NCBI GenBank assembly: GCA_000349905.1
Contig: KB722743.1
Location: 62,001 to 126,000 of the forward strand
From: Volvariella volvacea V23
Taxonomy: Eukaryota > Basidiomycota > Agaricomycetes > Agaricales > Pluteaceae
DNA: 64,000 nt
Direction: 5' to 3'
The notes beneath the pieces were generated by a model. It ran no database searches, had not been told where the DNA came from, and saw only the letters and a program-made list of their open reading frames with translations. Below, piece by piece: positions 1 to 12,551 of the stretch. The position numbers and the translations under genes were made by a program. Numbering within the stretch: the stretch's first letter is position 1; each line of letters begins with the position of its first letter.

Positions 1-2602
1 ATTTGCGATGCTAGGAGACATCTGGCGATGTAAGCTCTCCGGGATTTGTCTTAATCTAACTATAACTCATCCCGCTCTGTCAGCCTATTCCGCCGCTGAG
101 AGGCGCAACATGCAAGTCATTTTCGTCAGGAAGTGAAGGAGTTTGCATCTAATCCAGCGTCTGTGACGTAGTGCGTACTACATCGGAGGTATCATGTGTT
201 ACAAAGTCGGCCTCGAGTTCTTCAACGGCTCGATCACGACATTAGCCGCTGACCGCTTCACTGCTGCTCATACTTTCACGAAATGTGTGTTCCACATGAT
301 GAACCTCGCCCGCTTTACTCACTACTTTCAAAGTGGGTGCTGCTCAAGGCCTCAACCAAGCCGCTCAATGTGTTGGTGCGATTCTGATCGCGCCTCTCGT
401 CAGAAGATGGCCCACGCGAACGGTGCTCGCCGTTGCCATCCTTTTGTTCGGTTTGATGACCGTCATCCTGCTTATCGTCGATGCAGCCACGGGTGTGTAA
501 CTAGTCTTTTGGGGTGTGAGCTTTAACCCAAGGTGGCTGCAGGTGGTCGCATTAGACCCGAAGGTGCTGAGAAGCCTGCGTATGGTAATTGGGATCCAAA
601 TGCTGTAAGTTCGGCCACCGACCCGTCGAAACAAATCATTAATGAAGCAGATATTTGTTGTATGGACATTGGCGGGTGTTGCCTACGGCATGGTGGAGCT
701 TATCCGTCGTGTGATGTGAGTCGTGTGGACTTTATTCTGTCCTCAAACTGACAAAACACCAAGTCCTGCTGACATCGTTGGTGGCCACCCTGGCAAGCTC
801 CGTCGCATGGATGCTACCGTGGTATGCGAACTAGATTTCATTTCGAATGGTTTTGACTTGAACTTATGCGGCACATTTTTTGCAGCACGTCTTCTACGGT
901 CAGTTACAAGTTCGGTAATTTAAATGGGAAATATGGCTCACTTTACGATCAGAGATTGCTGGAACGTCCGGCGCGTTTGCCTCTTCTGCCGCCATCAGCA
1001 GATTCGGTAACAACTACTCTTTCTTCCTTACTCCCGGTCAGTACATTGGTGCTGTTCATTTTTCACGCTCGCTAATGAGGCTCGACTAGCTTTCTTCGTT
1101 TTCGCTGGGGTGAGTAATAATCACAGTCTATGTTGAGCCCACCTAACGACATTTCAGGCCATTTGGATGTTCGTGAGCACACTGAGTTCTCAGGCGATGG
1201 AGGCAGAGCAAGCGCAGAGGACAGCTCTTCCTGAGGTGGAGAAAGAGAAGCAGGAGAGTTACTTCATTCAGATCATGCGCGGGACTGTCAACTTCTTTGA
1301 GGCTATCTACGTTGGAATGAAGCTCGTCCTGGGACACAGACGCTTTATCTGTGAGTCTGTTAGCTCTTTGTCCATAATCCATCTCTCTTGAATTCGCTTT
1401 AGGGCTCTTCCCTGGTTACTCCCTCGCTCTTTACCTCCACCGGTACGCAGTATACGTAGTTCAAGTTGCGCCCCATTTATCTTTTCGCACAGCTTCCTCG
1501 AGAGTTCCCTGGGTTCTGCTTTTGCTAAGCGTGTCCTTGGTATTTCTGCTTGGAGTCAAATCATTACGGGAGGTAAGTCATACGACCACAGTTTCTTGGT
1601 GACATGCCCACAACCCCACAGGGTCCAACTTTGGGGAAGTGAGTTAGCGGGTTTGCAGGGGCCATTTCCTCTGGCTAACTCTCGCCGTAGCTCCTTGGCG
1701 CACTTTCAGTTTTCATCTTGTCAGATAAGGTCACCACACCAGTACGTGGCATAGAGTAATTTGATACGAGCAGAGAACTTATCGCTGAGACAGCTCCCAT
1801 GGTTACGCCTCGACGCTCTTGCCGTGCGCACTATTTATTACGCACAATCACTACCGCTGGCTCACGGACCCATTTAGCTTAATATTATCTGGGTCCTTCC
1901 TTATTTCGCCACCATTGCAACTTCTGATGTTGCCTGGGCATGGAAGGTCGCTGCATGTTTCATTCCCATCTCCTTCGTGGGTATCAATCTATTACTCATG
2001 TGGCGTATTTGCTAACGAAGATTTTAGGGCTGGGCTGCTGGTGATGTCTCGCTCGCGGCCTACATTCAGTCCGTCCTATCAGACTCGGAGTTCGGTAAGA
2101 ACGTGCGTTCAGCTCGGCTTTTATTAGGTCATTGATAGTGCCTTCCTAGGCGGAAGGGGTATATCTGCACTTGGTTCCGTGATGGTAAGGATCTGATTGG
2201 TTGATGGGAAGGAACGTGCGTGGATAGCTGATATATACCTAGGCCTTCCTCTACAGCACCTACATCGTTTTGAATGCCGTCCTTAGTGCTGTTCTAGGCG
2301 GTGTCATTGATCGAGACTTCAACAAGAATGGTAATATCATTGAGTCGCTGAAGCACGTCGGAGGGTAAGTAGATTCCACGCTGTTTCTGGCTAGCTTGGA
2401 ATTTATTCTTTCTGTTAGTATCCAATTCTCTGTTTCCTGCTGCATTATCCTTCTGTCTACCTTGATCCCTCGGGGTGCGCTTTCGTTCAACCCTAGGGCC
2501 ATTGACGGTATTTCGGCCCACCCAACATGGGCTGATACAGAAGCACGCCCCCATGACACAGCATCTGACGCCTCCATTCTCAAAGAGCATCGACGACTCT
2601 AA
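1..2602 (+). CDS. MFS-type multi-spanning membrane transporter, 5' partial
   Basis: This gene has at least a dozen short exons. Splicing gives a continuous frame with alternating hydrophobic segments and hydrophilic loops. Readable exons include AYYIGGIMCYKVGLEFF near 175-230, GLNQAAQCVGAILIAPLVRR near 345-405, then VLAVAILLFGLMTVILLIV, then a loop PEGAEKPAYGNWDPNA, then RFGNNYSFFLTP near 1005-1035. The Arg-rich loop after the helix ending IAPLVRR resembles the cytoplasmic loop 2-3 region of MFS carriers. A large middle loop (near 1200-1300) is charged, as between the two six-helix halves. The last large exon reads AVLGGVIDRDFNKNGNIIES. An in-frame TAA at 2366 lies inside a perfect donor, GTAAGT, and splicing to the AG before 2498 gives a hydrophilic tail ending KEHRRL at 2602. 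The true start lies in small exons near or beyond base 1. The substrate is unknown. The MFS call rests on topology and remembered family resemblance. Confidence 0.7.
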
Positions 2603-3919
2603 GCGCTTTCCATTATCACCACACACCACCCCAACTCTCCCTCCCCTTCATGTTACGCTTAATGTCGATAATTACTTCATGCTGATCACGACTTCGGCTT
2701 TGGGTCCTGAGGCCGCAAAACCGCACCGGTAGGGTGTCTCTTATCCCTGTTTCATGTCCATATTTCATGTATTCTACTCCACACTCACTCTTTATCCCCT
2801 CTACTTTGAGCTTTGTTCTCTTGTCGATGTCCCTCGTTTCGCTCTCTCTGTCTCACATCCCTCTGCCTATCGCTGAACATATGTAAAACGTAATTAGCAT
2901 ATGGATAAATTTGCTACTTGTGGAATGCCTGTTATATACCTAATTTATACAAATTACCATGGAAGCCCAGCATTGTGTTTCGACGCATGTGCCTCAGGCC
3001 GACTGACTGAGTCTAAGGGGTACAAGTATTTAGTCCCCGGGTCGGTGAATAATTGTCATAACTCCTGATCTACGAAGGCCGGAGTTATTTACCGTATGAC
3101 ACGGGTGGGGTTGACCCTATTGCTAGAATAGCTCACCCCACCCTGGTGGGTTGAGGCTATTTTGAGGTTTAGTGTGCTTAGATCCGGGGTATCCTTCATG
3201 TAAGGAGTGCCACTTCGCGGGAAGCTTGCGGTGCCTGCGGATTGAAGCCCGTGCGTCCGATGACAAGCGGTATTACATGTCAGCGCCAGTAGCAAAGAAA
3301 TCGATACACCGAGGTAAAGAACAACGGCTTATATTTATTTGATCAACGTGCACTATGCTGAAGATTGCGTGCAGAACACTAGCTAAACAAATTAGAGGCA
3401 CAAACTGGGAAAGAAATAATCAAATAAGAACACCACAAACTCGTGCATGCTAAACGAAACTGTATTAATGCTAGAGAGGAAAAGGCTGAAACAAAAAGAT
3501 AGGGCTGAACAAACGATTTCTCAAATTGCGTGCTAATTGTTTGTCGGGTGGTGCGGCATGGATGTGGATGCGTGGTGTATGTAGTCGTACTCGAGTATGT
3601 ATGCATGTATATTGATGGGTGGGATGGATGCTGTGCTGTGTGACAAACAGTACTTGAAGAAATGGGTGATATCCTAGACCTAGAAGGGCGGAAGAATGAA
3701 GTATGTCGATACAAAATGGAGGACTAGAAGAGAGGTAGGTAAAAGTCAAATGGTTGGAGACCTAGGCTACGAATATCAAAGGGAACTCATGCGCTACAAT
3801 AAAACGGGGTAGAGGAGAGGGGAAGGAGAGGTATGGCACAGACGGGACGAAACAAAACGAGAGAGGAAGAAACGGGCCACCCAATCATGCATCCAAAATC
3901 CAATTAATTAACTCATTAA
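2603..3919. other. intergenic region between transporter and NST1 3' ends
   Basis: The two flanking genes converge here. No convincing coding exon is seen. The stretch contains one tight inverted repeat (3127-3161) and an AT-rich palindromic TTAATTAA run next to the NST1 stop codon. Confidence 0.6.
3127..3161. repeat. short imperfect inverted repeat (hairpin)
   Basis: The left arm, AATAGCTCACCCCACC, pairs with the right arm, GGTGGGTTGAGGCTATT, across a two-base loop, with one mismatch and one gap. It lies between convergent genes, so it could be a transcript-end structure or a relic of a small transposon. The sequence does not decide between these. Confidence 0.5.
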
Positions 3920-6900
3920 TTAATTAATCTGTCCTCCACCGTGATGAGGTGAAGCCGTCGAGGTAGGTCCATTATGCCCACCAACGAACTGCGTCGGGAA
4001 ATAATTATTCGATGGATGCCAGGCATCCGCCGGCGTCGGTCCCGCCGCACCTGTTCCCCATGGTACACCACCAAGGTTTGGTGTACCGACGGGTGGTAGA
4101 GGATGTGAAGGCGGCTGTGGTTGCGATTGCGGGGGTGGTGGGAGTGATGATGGCGGTTGATGTAGTGATGGTAGTGTTCCAGGAGCTTGACTTGCAATGG
4201 GCGGTCTACCAATTGGACCTGTACCAATAGCTCCAAATCCACCAGGAGGGCCAGGAACTCCTGGTGGTCCCCATGGCGATGCCCGTATGGGAGCATCTCC
4301 TACATTTCGAGGACTCGTCGTTCCCCACGAAGGCGGAGGTTGTCCTATCGCTCCGACACCGACACCAACACCTACTCCCACTCCAAAAGAGCCAACAGGT
4401 CCGACAGGTCTTCGGGGGGCAGTTGCAGGAACCACCTCATCATCATCCGCTGCCAAAGCGGAAGATCCTAAAATACCCTTCGGACTGGGGCTTCTCCGTA
4501 CTGGTGATCCTGTTCCTGAACCTGACTGATCTGCACTGACAGTACTCGCAGTAGTCGGTCTTGCGATCGGCGCAATGGGAGGTCTAGCGACAGGACCAGG
4601 GTCCCCACCCATTATCGGTACGGAACTCCTTCTGCCAGGATGTATTGGTGTGGTACCCATCCCAACAACAGAAGATGCAGACGATGAAGCAGCTAACGGC
4701 GTCTTGGGTTTTGGTGGGGCTATAGGCGTAACACCACCAGGTGGAATGGCGCCACGTGGAAATGCAGGGTCGTAGGGAGGGCCGATTGAAAAGTTTCTTG
4801 GTAGAGCAGAGGGTGCTAATCCGCTCGGACCTGCCGATGTTGGAGGGGGGTGGATTGCAGATCCTGTAGGGCCGAATCCGCTGAAGGTGCCAGGGGCGAA
4901 AGACGGGACACGTGGTGAGATGCTAGGCGGCAGCATTCCTGATGGACCTGGAGGGTACACCAAGCCATGTTGCGATGATGGGTTGAGGTGCGCGGGGATA
5001 CCTGGAGTAAGAGGTGTAGGAGGCTGGGAAATCATGGGAGGGCGGCCAGGTTGATGAGGGGGTAGAGGGAGGGTGTGCGCATGCTGCAGAGGTTGATGTT
5101 GCAGCGGAGGCTGGCGGGTAGGAGTTGCTGCAGGGGAAGTCATTGAAGGCCCAAGGCCATTGTTGCCTTTCCCTCCAGACTTCTTTGGAGGAGTGGCCCC
5201 GTTGACAGTAGGTGGCAAACGGGAACTAGAGGAGGATGGCCCGGCGATAGCATTGTTACGGGATCCGTTAGCCCCGCGAGAAGGTGACTGCTTCACTGAA
5301 CCTGACGGTCCAGAAATCGAGGGTGCAGAACGGTGCTGAGACACAGATGGTTGCTGCGTGGAGGCAGACGCTGCTGCCTGCTGCACCTGTTCCTTCTGCT
5401 GTGCGGCCTCTCGTTCTCTCGCCTCCTTGGCTTCTCGTTCCCTTGTCTCTCGTTCCCTGGCCTCCCGTTCCTTGGCTTCTCTCTCTCGGGCCTCTCGCTC
5501 TTTTGCCTCCTTTTCTTTCGCTTTGCGTTGAGCCTCTGCTTCGGCTTTAGCCTTTTCAGCAGCAGCGGCACGTTCTTTCTCCTCCCGTTCTGCCTTCTCC
5601 TTTGCTTCCTTCTCTTCACGGGCCTTTCTCTCTTTCTCCTCCTTTGCTTTCCTCTCCTTTTCCTCTTTCGCCTTCCGTTCTCGTTCTTCCCTCTCCCGTT
5701 TCTGTCTCTCCTCCTTTTCTTTTTTCTTTCTTTCCCTCTCAGCGGCCTCTCGTTCTTTCTCTTCTTGTATTCGTTTTCGTTTTTCCTCCTCTTTACGCTG
5801 TCTCTCTTCTTCCGCTGCTTTTCTCGCCGCCTCTCGCTTTGTGCGCTCTTCTTCTCTCTTCCTTCGCTGCTCTTCTTCAAGGGCAGCTTGACGTGCCTTG
5901 GCAGCCGCCTCTTCTGCAGCACGCTCCGCAGCCTTCTGCGCTCGCTCTTCCTCTTTTTGCTGCTTCTGCTGCCTAAAATTCCCAACGTTTCATCAGCATA
6001 TATCCACCAAAGATAACAAAAGAAACAGATAAAGGAGCACCAAACAGGGGGAAAATGTTGATCACAAAAGAACGCCCACCTCTTCTTATCCTTCTTCTTC
6101 TGGTTCTGAGTTTGCTTCTTCGCCTCCCTCTCTTTAGACAGCTGATCTTCGGCTTCAAGCTCCCTCAGCAGCTGAAGTTGTCTCTCCCGCGCCACCTTCT
6201 CTCGGTAAGCTTGAAGCACCCGCTGCTCAAACATTCTCGCAGCAAAAATGGAGAACATGCGTTTGCCTTCTTCCACTCTTTGCTCTTCTGTCATCTGTAA
6301 TAGACACATGTCAATGATGGGTTAAACGACGGAGACGAAGGATGGGAAGTGAAAGCGGCTCATATCGGCAAAGGAGAAGGGGTGAGGATGTATGATAGAA
6401 ATCCCTACCTCTTCTTCCTCGTCCTCTTCATCCTCCTCGTCCTCCTCTTCTTCGTCCTCTTCTTCGTCCTCCGACCCCTCGCCATCCTCTTCATCCTCCT
6501 CCTCACTATCTCGCTCCAACTCGGCTGCAGCTTCTTCCTCGCGTTGCATTCGACGTTCGGCAAGCTGCTCCATCATCTCCAAAAACTTTTGGCCATCGTT
6601 TTTCAGCAGATCGTCGGCTACGGTCAGAATGTTCCCTATATCAAGAGATTGGAGAAAAAGTTCGGTGAGTATGTGTATCTACTAATCGGAGGAGCGAGGG
6701 AAAATGAAATAGAAAGGGAAAAGAAAGCGCGATGGTGCGCACAAGTAGCATGACTGCGCGAAAGAGCGGGGACCGGGGACCGGGAAACGGAGACAACGGA
6801 GACAACAGAACGAGTGCCAAACCGCATCGCATACTCACCCGTCACAGCTAAACTGTTCTTGAAGTTGTAGATTCCATCCCGTCCATTGACTTTTGCTGGC

Positions 6901-9900
6901 CCGTTCTGCTGTCGTCCTCTTCCTGGTATCCCTCGCTGGCCTACTCTTGGCCCTCTCTGCCCCCGCTGTGGATGGGTATGTTGAGGATACTTTCCATTCC
7001 CTATCACATCGTCTTCCCCATCATACCCTTCTTCCTCTTCCTCTTCCTCCTCCTCATCTTCATCCTCGTATTCTTCATCGTCCTCCTCCTCCTCTTCTTC
7101 TTCATACTCTTCCTCCTCCTCGCCTTCATCGTCATCAAACTCCGATTCGATCATTTGCTGGTGGTGGTGCTGCAGATGTTGCTGTTGTTGCTGTTGCTGC
7201 TGCTGCTGAAGCTGCCCCTTGGTCGTCGGCGGCATCATACTCTGCACCACCCCCTTCCCCTTTCTCTTCCCCATCACTCTCCCGCTCTGCTGATACTGCT
7301 GGTGTTGCATCTGTCTCGAATTCGGCGGCGGAGGAGGAGGATGCGGGTGAGTGCTTCCAATCACCACTCCCTTCTCGTCCACGTCCACACTCCCGGGGAA
7401 CGGTCCAGGTCCAGGAGGGGGTGGCAATGTACCACCCGAGGAGACATAACGCTGCTGGTAATTCGCGTACTGTTCTAGCTCCTCGTAATAAGCATCGTAC
7501 AGTACCTCAAGTTCCTCCTCTATCGCATTCCTATTTTGCCGCGCGTGCGAGCAACAGATTGATGTTTCGTTTTTGGTTCAGACAACGGGTTTGTCCATCA
7601 CCAAGTGAATTTGAGTTTGTGATGTGAGAGTTGTTTGCCGAGAGTTTGCGTCCGTTGCATGCGAGAGTTTGAGATCCACGAATCGATAACGGCGGTATCA
7701 ACGGAAAAATAGGACAAAACAGTCGAGATCGTTAGTAAAGATTCATCCAAAGTCAAGATTCAAAGGAAGCGAGCAGGGCAGATTCACAGTCTCAAAAAAG
7801 GCGGGATCGCCCGCGAAATGACGATGGACACTCCACGCCATTAAAATGAGGCACACGAGCTCTTCGGCGATGAAAAAAGGGAAGGCGGAGAAACACTCCC
7901 TCTCCCAAAAAAGGACAGGGAAAGGGCAAAGAGAACAGGCCGTAACAGACGATGACGAAACCCAAAAGAAAGAAACGCCTCACCGTTTCCGACCACAGAC
8001 AGCACAGCTGCAACTGTGCTTCTGCTGTTCTTTCATCTTCCGCAACACCGTATCCTTCTCAATCTTGACCAAGTTCCTCCTCTCCTCCTCCCCGAGCCCC
8101 AGCCAAAAGTCCTTGATCCGCTCTCTCTCCTCCGTAGAACTCGTGCTCCAAATCTTGTTATTATCTTTTGTGCTGCTGTTCGCGTTGTGGTTCACATTGC
8201 TGCTACTGTTGTTGTTGTTATTGGAGCCGCCTTTATTGTTCCTCGACTTGGAGGTGTTCGAGGACGGCGTGGGAGACGGGTGATGATGCGGATGGGCGTG
8301 ATTCTGTTGTTGCGATTGTATTTGCTGCTGCTGGGGCTGTTGCTGCTGGGCAGCGACGGCGGCGGCGGAGGGGTTTTGCTGAGCATACGTCGCCGGCTGT
8401 TTAGATGCAGCCCTAGCGCTTCTTGGCGGTTGCACCAACTGCTGTTGTCCGCCCTGCGACTGCGGATGCTGCTGATGCTGACCATTACTCATCGCGGCCG
8501 TCGTTGTCGTCGTCGTCGTCGTACTCGGTGGATACGCCATCGGTTTTTTCCCAATCGACACAGGAGAAGGCTGGGCGGGCACCTGCTGCTGCTGCTGTTG
8601 CTGCTGTGGTTGAATTTGCGGATGGTTTCTTCCCGCCGTCGTCGTTGTCGCCGTCACTGATGCTGCTACGGGCATGGCTGGAGGAGGAGATTGAGGTCCT
8701 GAAAACTGTTGGTCAGCCCGAGAATCCCTCCCTAATCGCCGATTGCCATCACCTGTGACCTCCGCCGGCTCGGCCCGTCCTTTGCCTTTTATGTCCCGCT
8801 TACGTGTTGCATTGCCGTGTGTCTCAGCTGTAATCGACACGTGACCCCCCGCCACGACCGCCGTACCCGATCCCACACCTCCGGATCCATCCACCGTCAT
8901 TGGGACTGGCAAGGTCATTTGCCCAGTGACGACGCCCATGCCGTGTTGTGGAATCGACTGGTGCTGTACTCTCCCTACGTGCTTCACACCTTCACTCAGC
9001 GTTGTCGACATCTCAAACGACTGCGCATTCTCAATAACCACCTTTGCACCCTCAGCAGTGTGGATGGTATGTTGCGAGACGGGAAAGGGCAGTGGTAAGG
9101 AAACCAAAGCTGCGGCGGCATCCTGGATGGATTTGATCATCGCTGGATCGCTAAAGAGACTGGGATCCGCCGGTAGCATTGTTGACGCCGTCATCTTGTA
9201 CTGAACAGGTCCTTTCTGCCCAGATTTACCGTGTCCACCGGACAATGTCTCGTATTCACCCGATGGAGTAGTGGTAGTCCCGGTGGTTGCCATGAACGTG
9301 AATTCACCAGGTAATGGGAACGGTGGATGTGGCGTCTTTGATTGCGTTGAACCGCGATTTGCGTTCGGATTGTCTGATTTAGGCGTGTGCGCACTGTGTG
9401 CTGTCGGGTTAGAATTCGTCGGTCCTGTCGGAAACGTTGATTGACCATGCTTTTGCGCAATCTTGCTGTACATGAGTTGTGCCTATAATAAATGACAGAA
9501 CGAGCAAGCGGGAGAAGGGAAACAAGCGACAACGGATTGGGCGCGCAATTTTACAAGGTCGCCACAAGTGAGGGTATCGTTTTGAGGATGCGCAATAAAC
9601 ATTCACCACCATTGGTTTGGGTCACGACGTTCGACGCGACGAGGCACAAAGGACACATCAAGGCAAGGCACGAACAGACCCAAGAAAAAACCGGCAAAAA
9701 AATCTCGTGTCATTGAATACCGCCATTATACATAACAAAGGACTCCATACAAGGTTTCTTATATGCGGATGGGGAGAGTCCCAGTATTCTTCATCTAGAG
9801 TTCCAGCAGCAGCATAACTTGCCCCTCCACCAATCCCCACTCCAGCTCCAGCGCCAAACAACTTGTCGCTTATGATCCTGCTCGCGAGCTGACTCGCCGC

Positions 9901-10619
9901 CAGATCGCCGCCCGACGCGGCAAACCCGGCATCAAGAATCTGAAATAGCTCTTCATCCGTAAATGGCGGGTGTTGATGAGGGTGACTGTCGTGCTGCTGC
10001 GAGGACTGGTCGCGACCATGTTGACGCAATTGCTGTTCTTGTTCCGCTAGATGCTGCATCGTGGACGCGTACCATCTGTTTGCCGTTTCCAACAACTCTG
10101 CATCTGCGGCGTTTAAGGGTGTTCCTTGACCATCGCTATCGTCACCGGTCCAAAGGAAGGACGGAGGTTGCGCGTTACCACCGCCTTCACCGCCACCGCC
10201 ACTTGCGACATCAGGGGAACGATTCTGAGACTGCATATATGGAGCATAGTCAGCCATACACGGCCTAGCGAACCCAATTGTGATGGGGGAGTGTCGCTTA
10301 CCTTTGCTTGATCATGCTCAGGATGATGAAAGTAAGGTGGGGAGAAGGGCTCCGCTTGAATATGCTGGTTGTTTTGGGAAGGCACAGTTATTGGAGGCAC
10401 GGGAAGTTCGGTTGATGGTGGTAAAGAAGTGGGGGGAAGGGTCGTGCGAGCACGCGATTCGGGTAGCGAAGAAGTCGGTGATGATGGCGGATTCAGATTT
10501 GCACTTGCATCCACATTGGTGGCACTCGTGTTGATGGTAGGAGGTAAAGATTGAGATTGAGATTGGGAGCTGGCCTTCGATTTCGATTTCGCTTTAGCTT
10601 TGGCCTTCTTGGACGGCAT
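3920..10619 (-). CDS. NST1: NST1-type stress response protein
   Basis: This is a long protein built from about seven exons. It starts [15 protein letters not shown], a Lys-rich tract, at 10619. The family signature sits in the third and fourth exons: [18 protein letters not shown] and [20 protein letters not shown], then CAVCGRKR, spliced to [20 protein letters not shown]. Downstream come two long Glu/Asp runs (near 7000-7130 and 6415-6520), then [20 protein letters not shown], then a several-hundred-residue Arg/Lys/Glu coiled coil (5400-5970). The C-terminal half is Pro/Gly/Ser-rich and low-complexity, ending GGGQIN at 3920. Yeast Nst1 is linked to salt tolerance and RNA-granule biology. The same role here is inference from the family. 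Dense repeats (poly-Gln, poly-Glu, VG repeat) make exon edges approximate. Open frames on the opposite strand are shadows of these repeats. Confidence 0.88.
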
Positions 10620-12466
10620 GCTGAGACTGTGGCTCGAGATGCGATGGGGTAAAATTGATCAAAGTTTGGTTGCGGTAACTGGAAATGCAAATTGATGAAT
10701 GTGAGAAAAGATGAGCAGTAGGGTGGTGGTGGCAAGATATGGTTGTGATGGAAGGCTGGGATAAAGATTCGAGGCAAATATGCGTATGGCAATGGGTAAA
10801 CCCGGGCAAGGTGGCGATGGGGAATAACCACAAACACATTTCTCTCCATTTTGGAACACAGGAGGAAGCATAAAACCAGATTCTGGATCGCTTACCTCGG
10901 CGGTGATATACGATAACTTCTCCCAGCTGCACGAGCCTGAACGTGTTTCCCTGGCTTGACGAACAATGTAGCGGTCGAAGAGTACAGCAGCCGCTGGCGA
11001 CGAGAAAATGGGTTTCTGTACCGCGCGAGATCGCGTTCAAGACTCGGGTGGTAGTCGTTGGAGTCACTTACGTGTTACCCGAGAACGAGAACAAATTTGA
11101 GTGCAGTAAGCGGCCCAATCACAGTTTCAAATTCAAAGACCGCGAGCCTCTTGGGGCAGTACAAAGTCCGATGGTCGTTCAAGTTGAGAACTTGAAGTTT
11201 AAGTCCCGGACGATGGAACGGCGCTTCAAGAGGTCAAGCGCAGTGCAGAGTGTCTGTCACGGAACCGTGACGAGCACGTCACTTGCGCAGCCTGTTGGAT
11301 TGACGGCATTGCAGAGGATTTCCCTTGAATTAAGACTTGAGGGCGCGTTGAGAATATTTTTTGATGTGAGTCACTGGGGGTTCCTACATCCCCATTCTTT
11401 CCCATTCTTTCCCTTCCGCTCACTTCTGTTCGGTCACTTGAAGCATACTCGAGGCCGTAATTCTGCAGTTTTTTCTATTTGGGACCCCGAACCAAGAGCT
11501 TGCAACTTATTTTGCAACGGCAACACTTAAAAAGAGAAAAAAGGAGGAGAATCTGGGCGCAGCGGACGCCTCGTGTCTTTGTCCACATGTAGCGCATCCT
11601 CTCGGGGGTAGGAGACCCCTCCTTGAATATCGGGAGCACACCTCACTCGCGGCTTCGTGTCATCCCATACTCAGTTAAACCCAGGCTGGCGCAGTCGATG
11701 GCCATGCTCCACGGAGCAGCACTGTAACACATGTCCGGCATTGGACCACACAATTGACTCCATGAAACTTCATTGAAGACCATACATTAAATGGTGTGAT
11801 GGCAGGCTTGTCTCCTAGTCGTCCAATAGGCTGTTGACTCAACTCCATGTGGTTCGACTTTGTTTCAGAAGAGGACTGGTCATGTTCTGCATCAATTGGG
11901 GAGCGCAGGGCTATGTTCTGCCAGCGATTATGTGCGTCACAGCAATGTATCGGGGTGCCTTAATTGCTTTGTGAACGGCCGTGCTGTGTTGTTAGCTGTG
12001 TGATGTGAAAGGAAGGCTACGGCTGACGACGGCACGCATTCTATGGAATGTTTCAACTCCCAAAATTTAGTCGGGGGAATATCGCAGGGCAAGGCATAGT
12101 GGTGGTCAGGATCCAAACCAATATATTCGAAGATGGTTGAAAAAAGGTTATCTCGTCTTGAATTCACAGTTTGGGGGTTTAATATGCAAAGCAAACAAGA
12201 GCAGTTTCCAGTTCCACAGATACCACGGGGCGTCAGCATGGTACAAGACACGCAGTGGTCACTTGAAGATAATGTTTGCAACCAGAATCGACAAATGTAT
12301 ACGTCCCGCTTTGGAAAACTCCGCCGCCACGCTTTCCTCGCACATCCAGTCACAGCAACGACGGTTTCAGCTTCAGCACGTACAAGGAAATTTTTGCCCG
12401 CAGGAGTTGTGACACTGGAGTAGGAATTATATACTTACGTGCCACGTTACACGAAATTATAAAGCT
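10620..12466. other. intergenic region upstream of NST1 and P1
   Basis: The region lies between divergent genes and probably holds both promoters and the NST1 leader. Open frames occur (for example 10943-11530), but they begin at non-ATG codons, lack splice-supported extensions and do not look like real proteins. I see no other gene. Confidence 0.5.
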
Positions 12467-12472
12467 TATAAA
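12467..12472 (+). promoter_or_regulatory. TATA box of P1
   Basis: TATAAA lies 80 bases before the P1 start codon. P2 and P3 have similar TATA elements at comparable distances, which supports the chosen starts. Confidence 0.5.
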
Positions 12473-12551
12473 TGCCTCATCTCCCCCCCCTTCGTGTTCC
12501 AATTTCTTCATCGTTCCCTCTGGATACTTGGTTCTCGAACCGTGTGTGTAT

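Noticed and set aside
5333..8660. Several long plus-strand open frames opposite NST1, rich in Leu, Phe and Ser
   Set aside because: They are reverse complements of the Glu/Lys/Arg- and Gln-rich NST1 repeats; stop codons are rare there by composition.
10943..11530. A 195-codon plus-strand open frame
   Set aside because: It starts at GTG, has no recognisable motif or splice extension and overlaps the likely NST1 leader.
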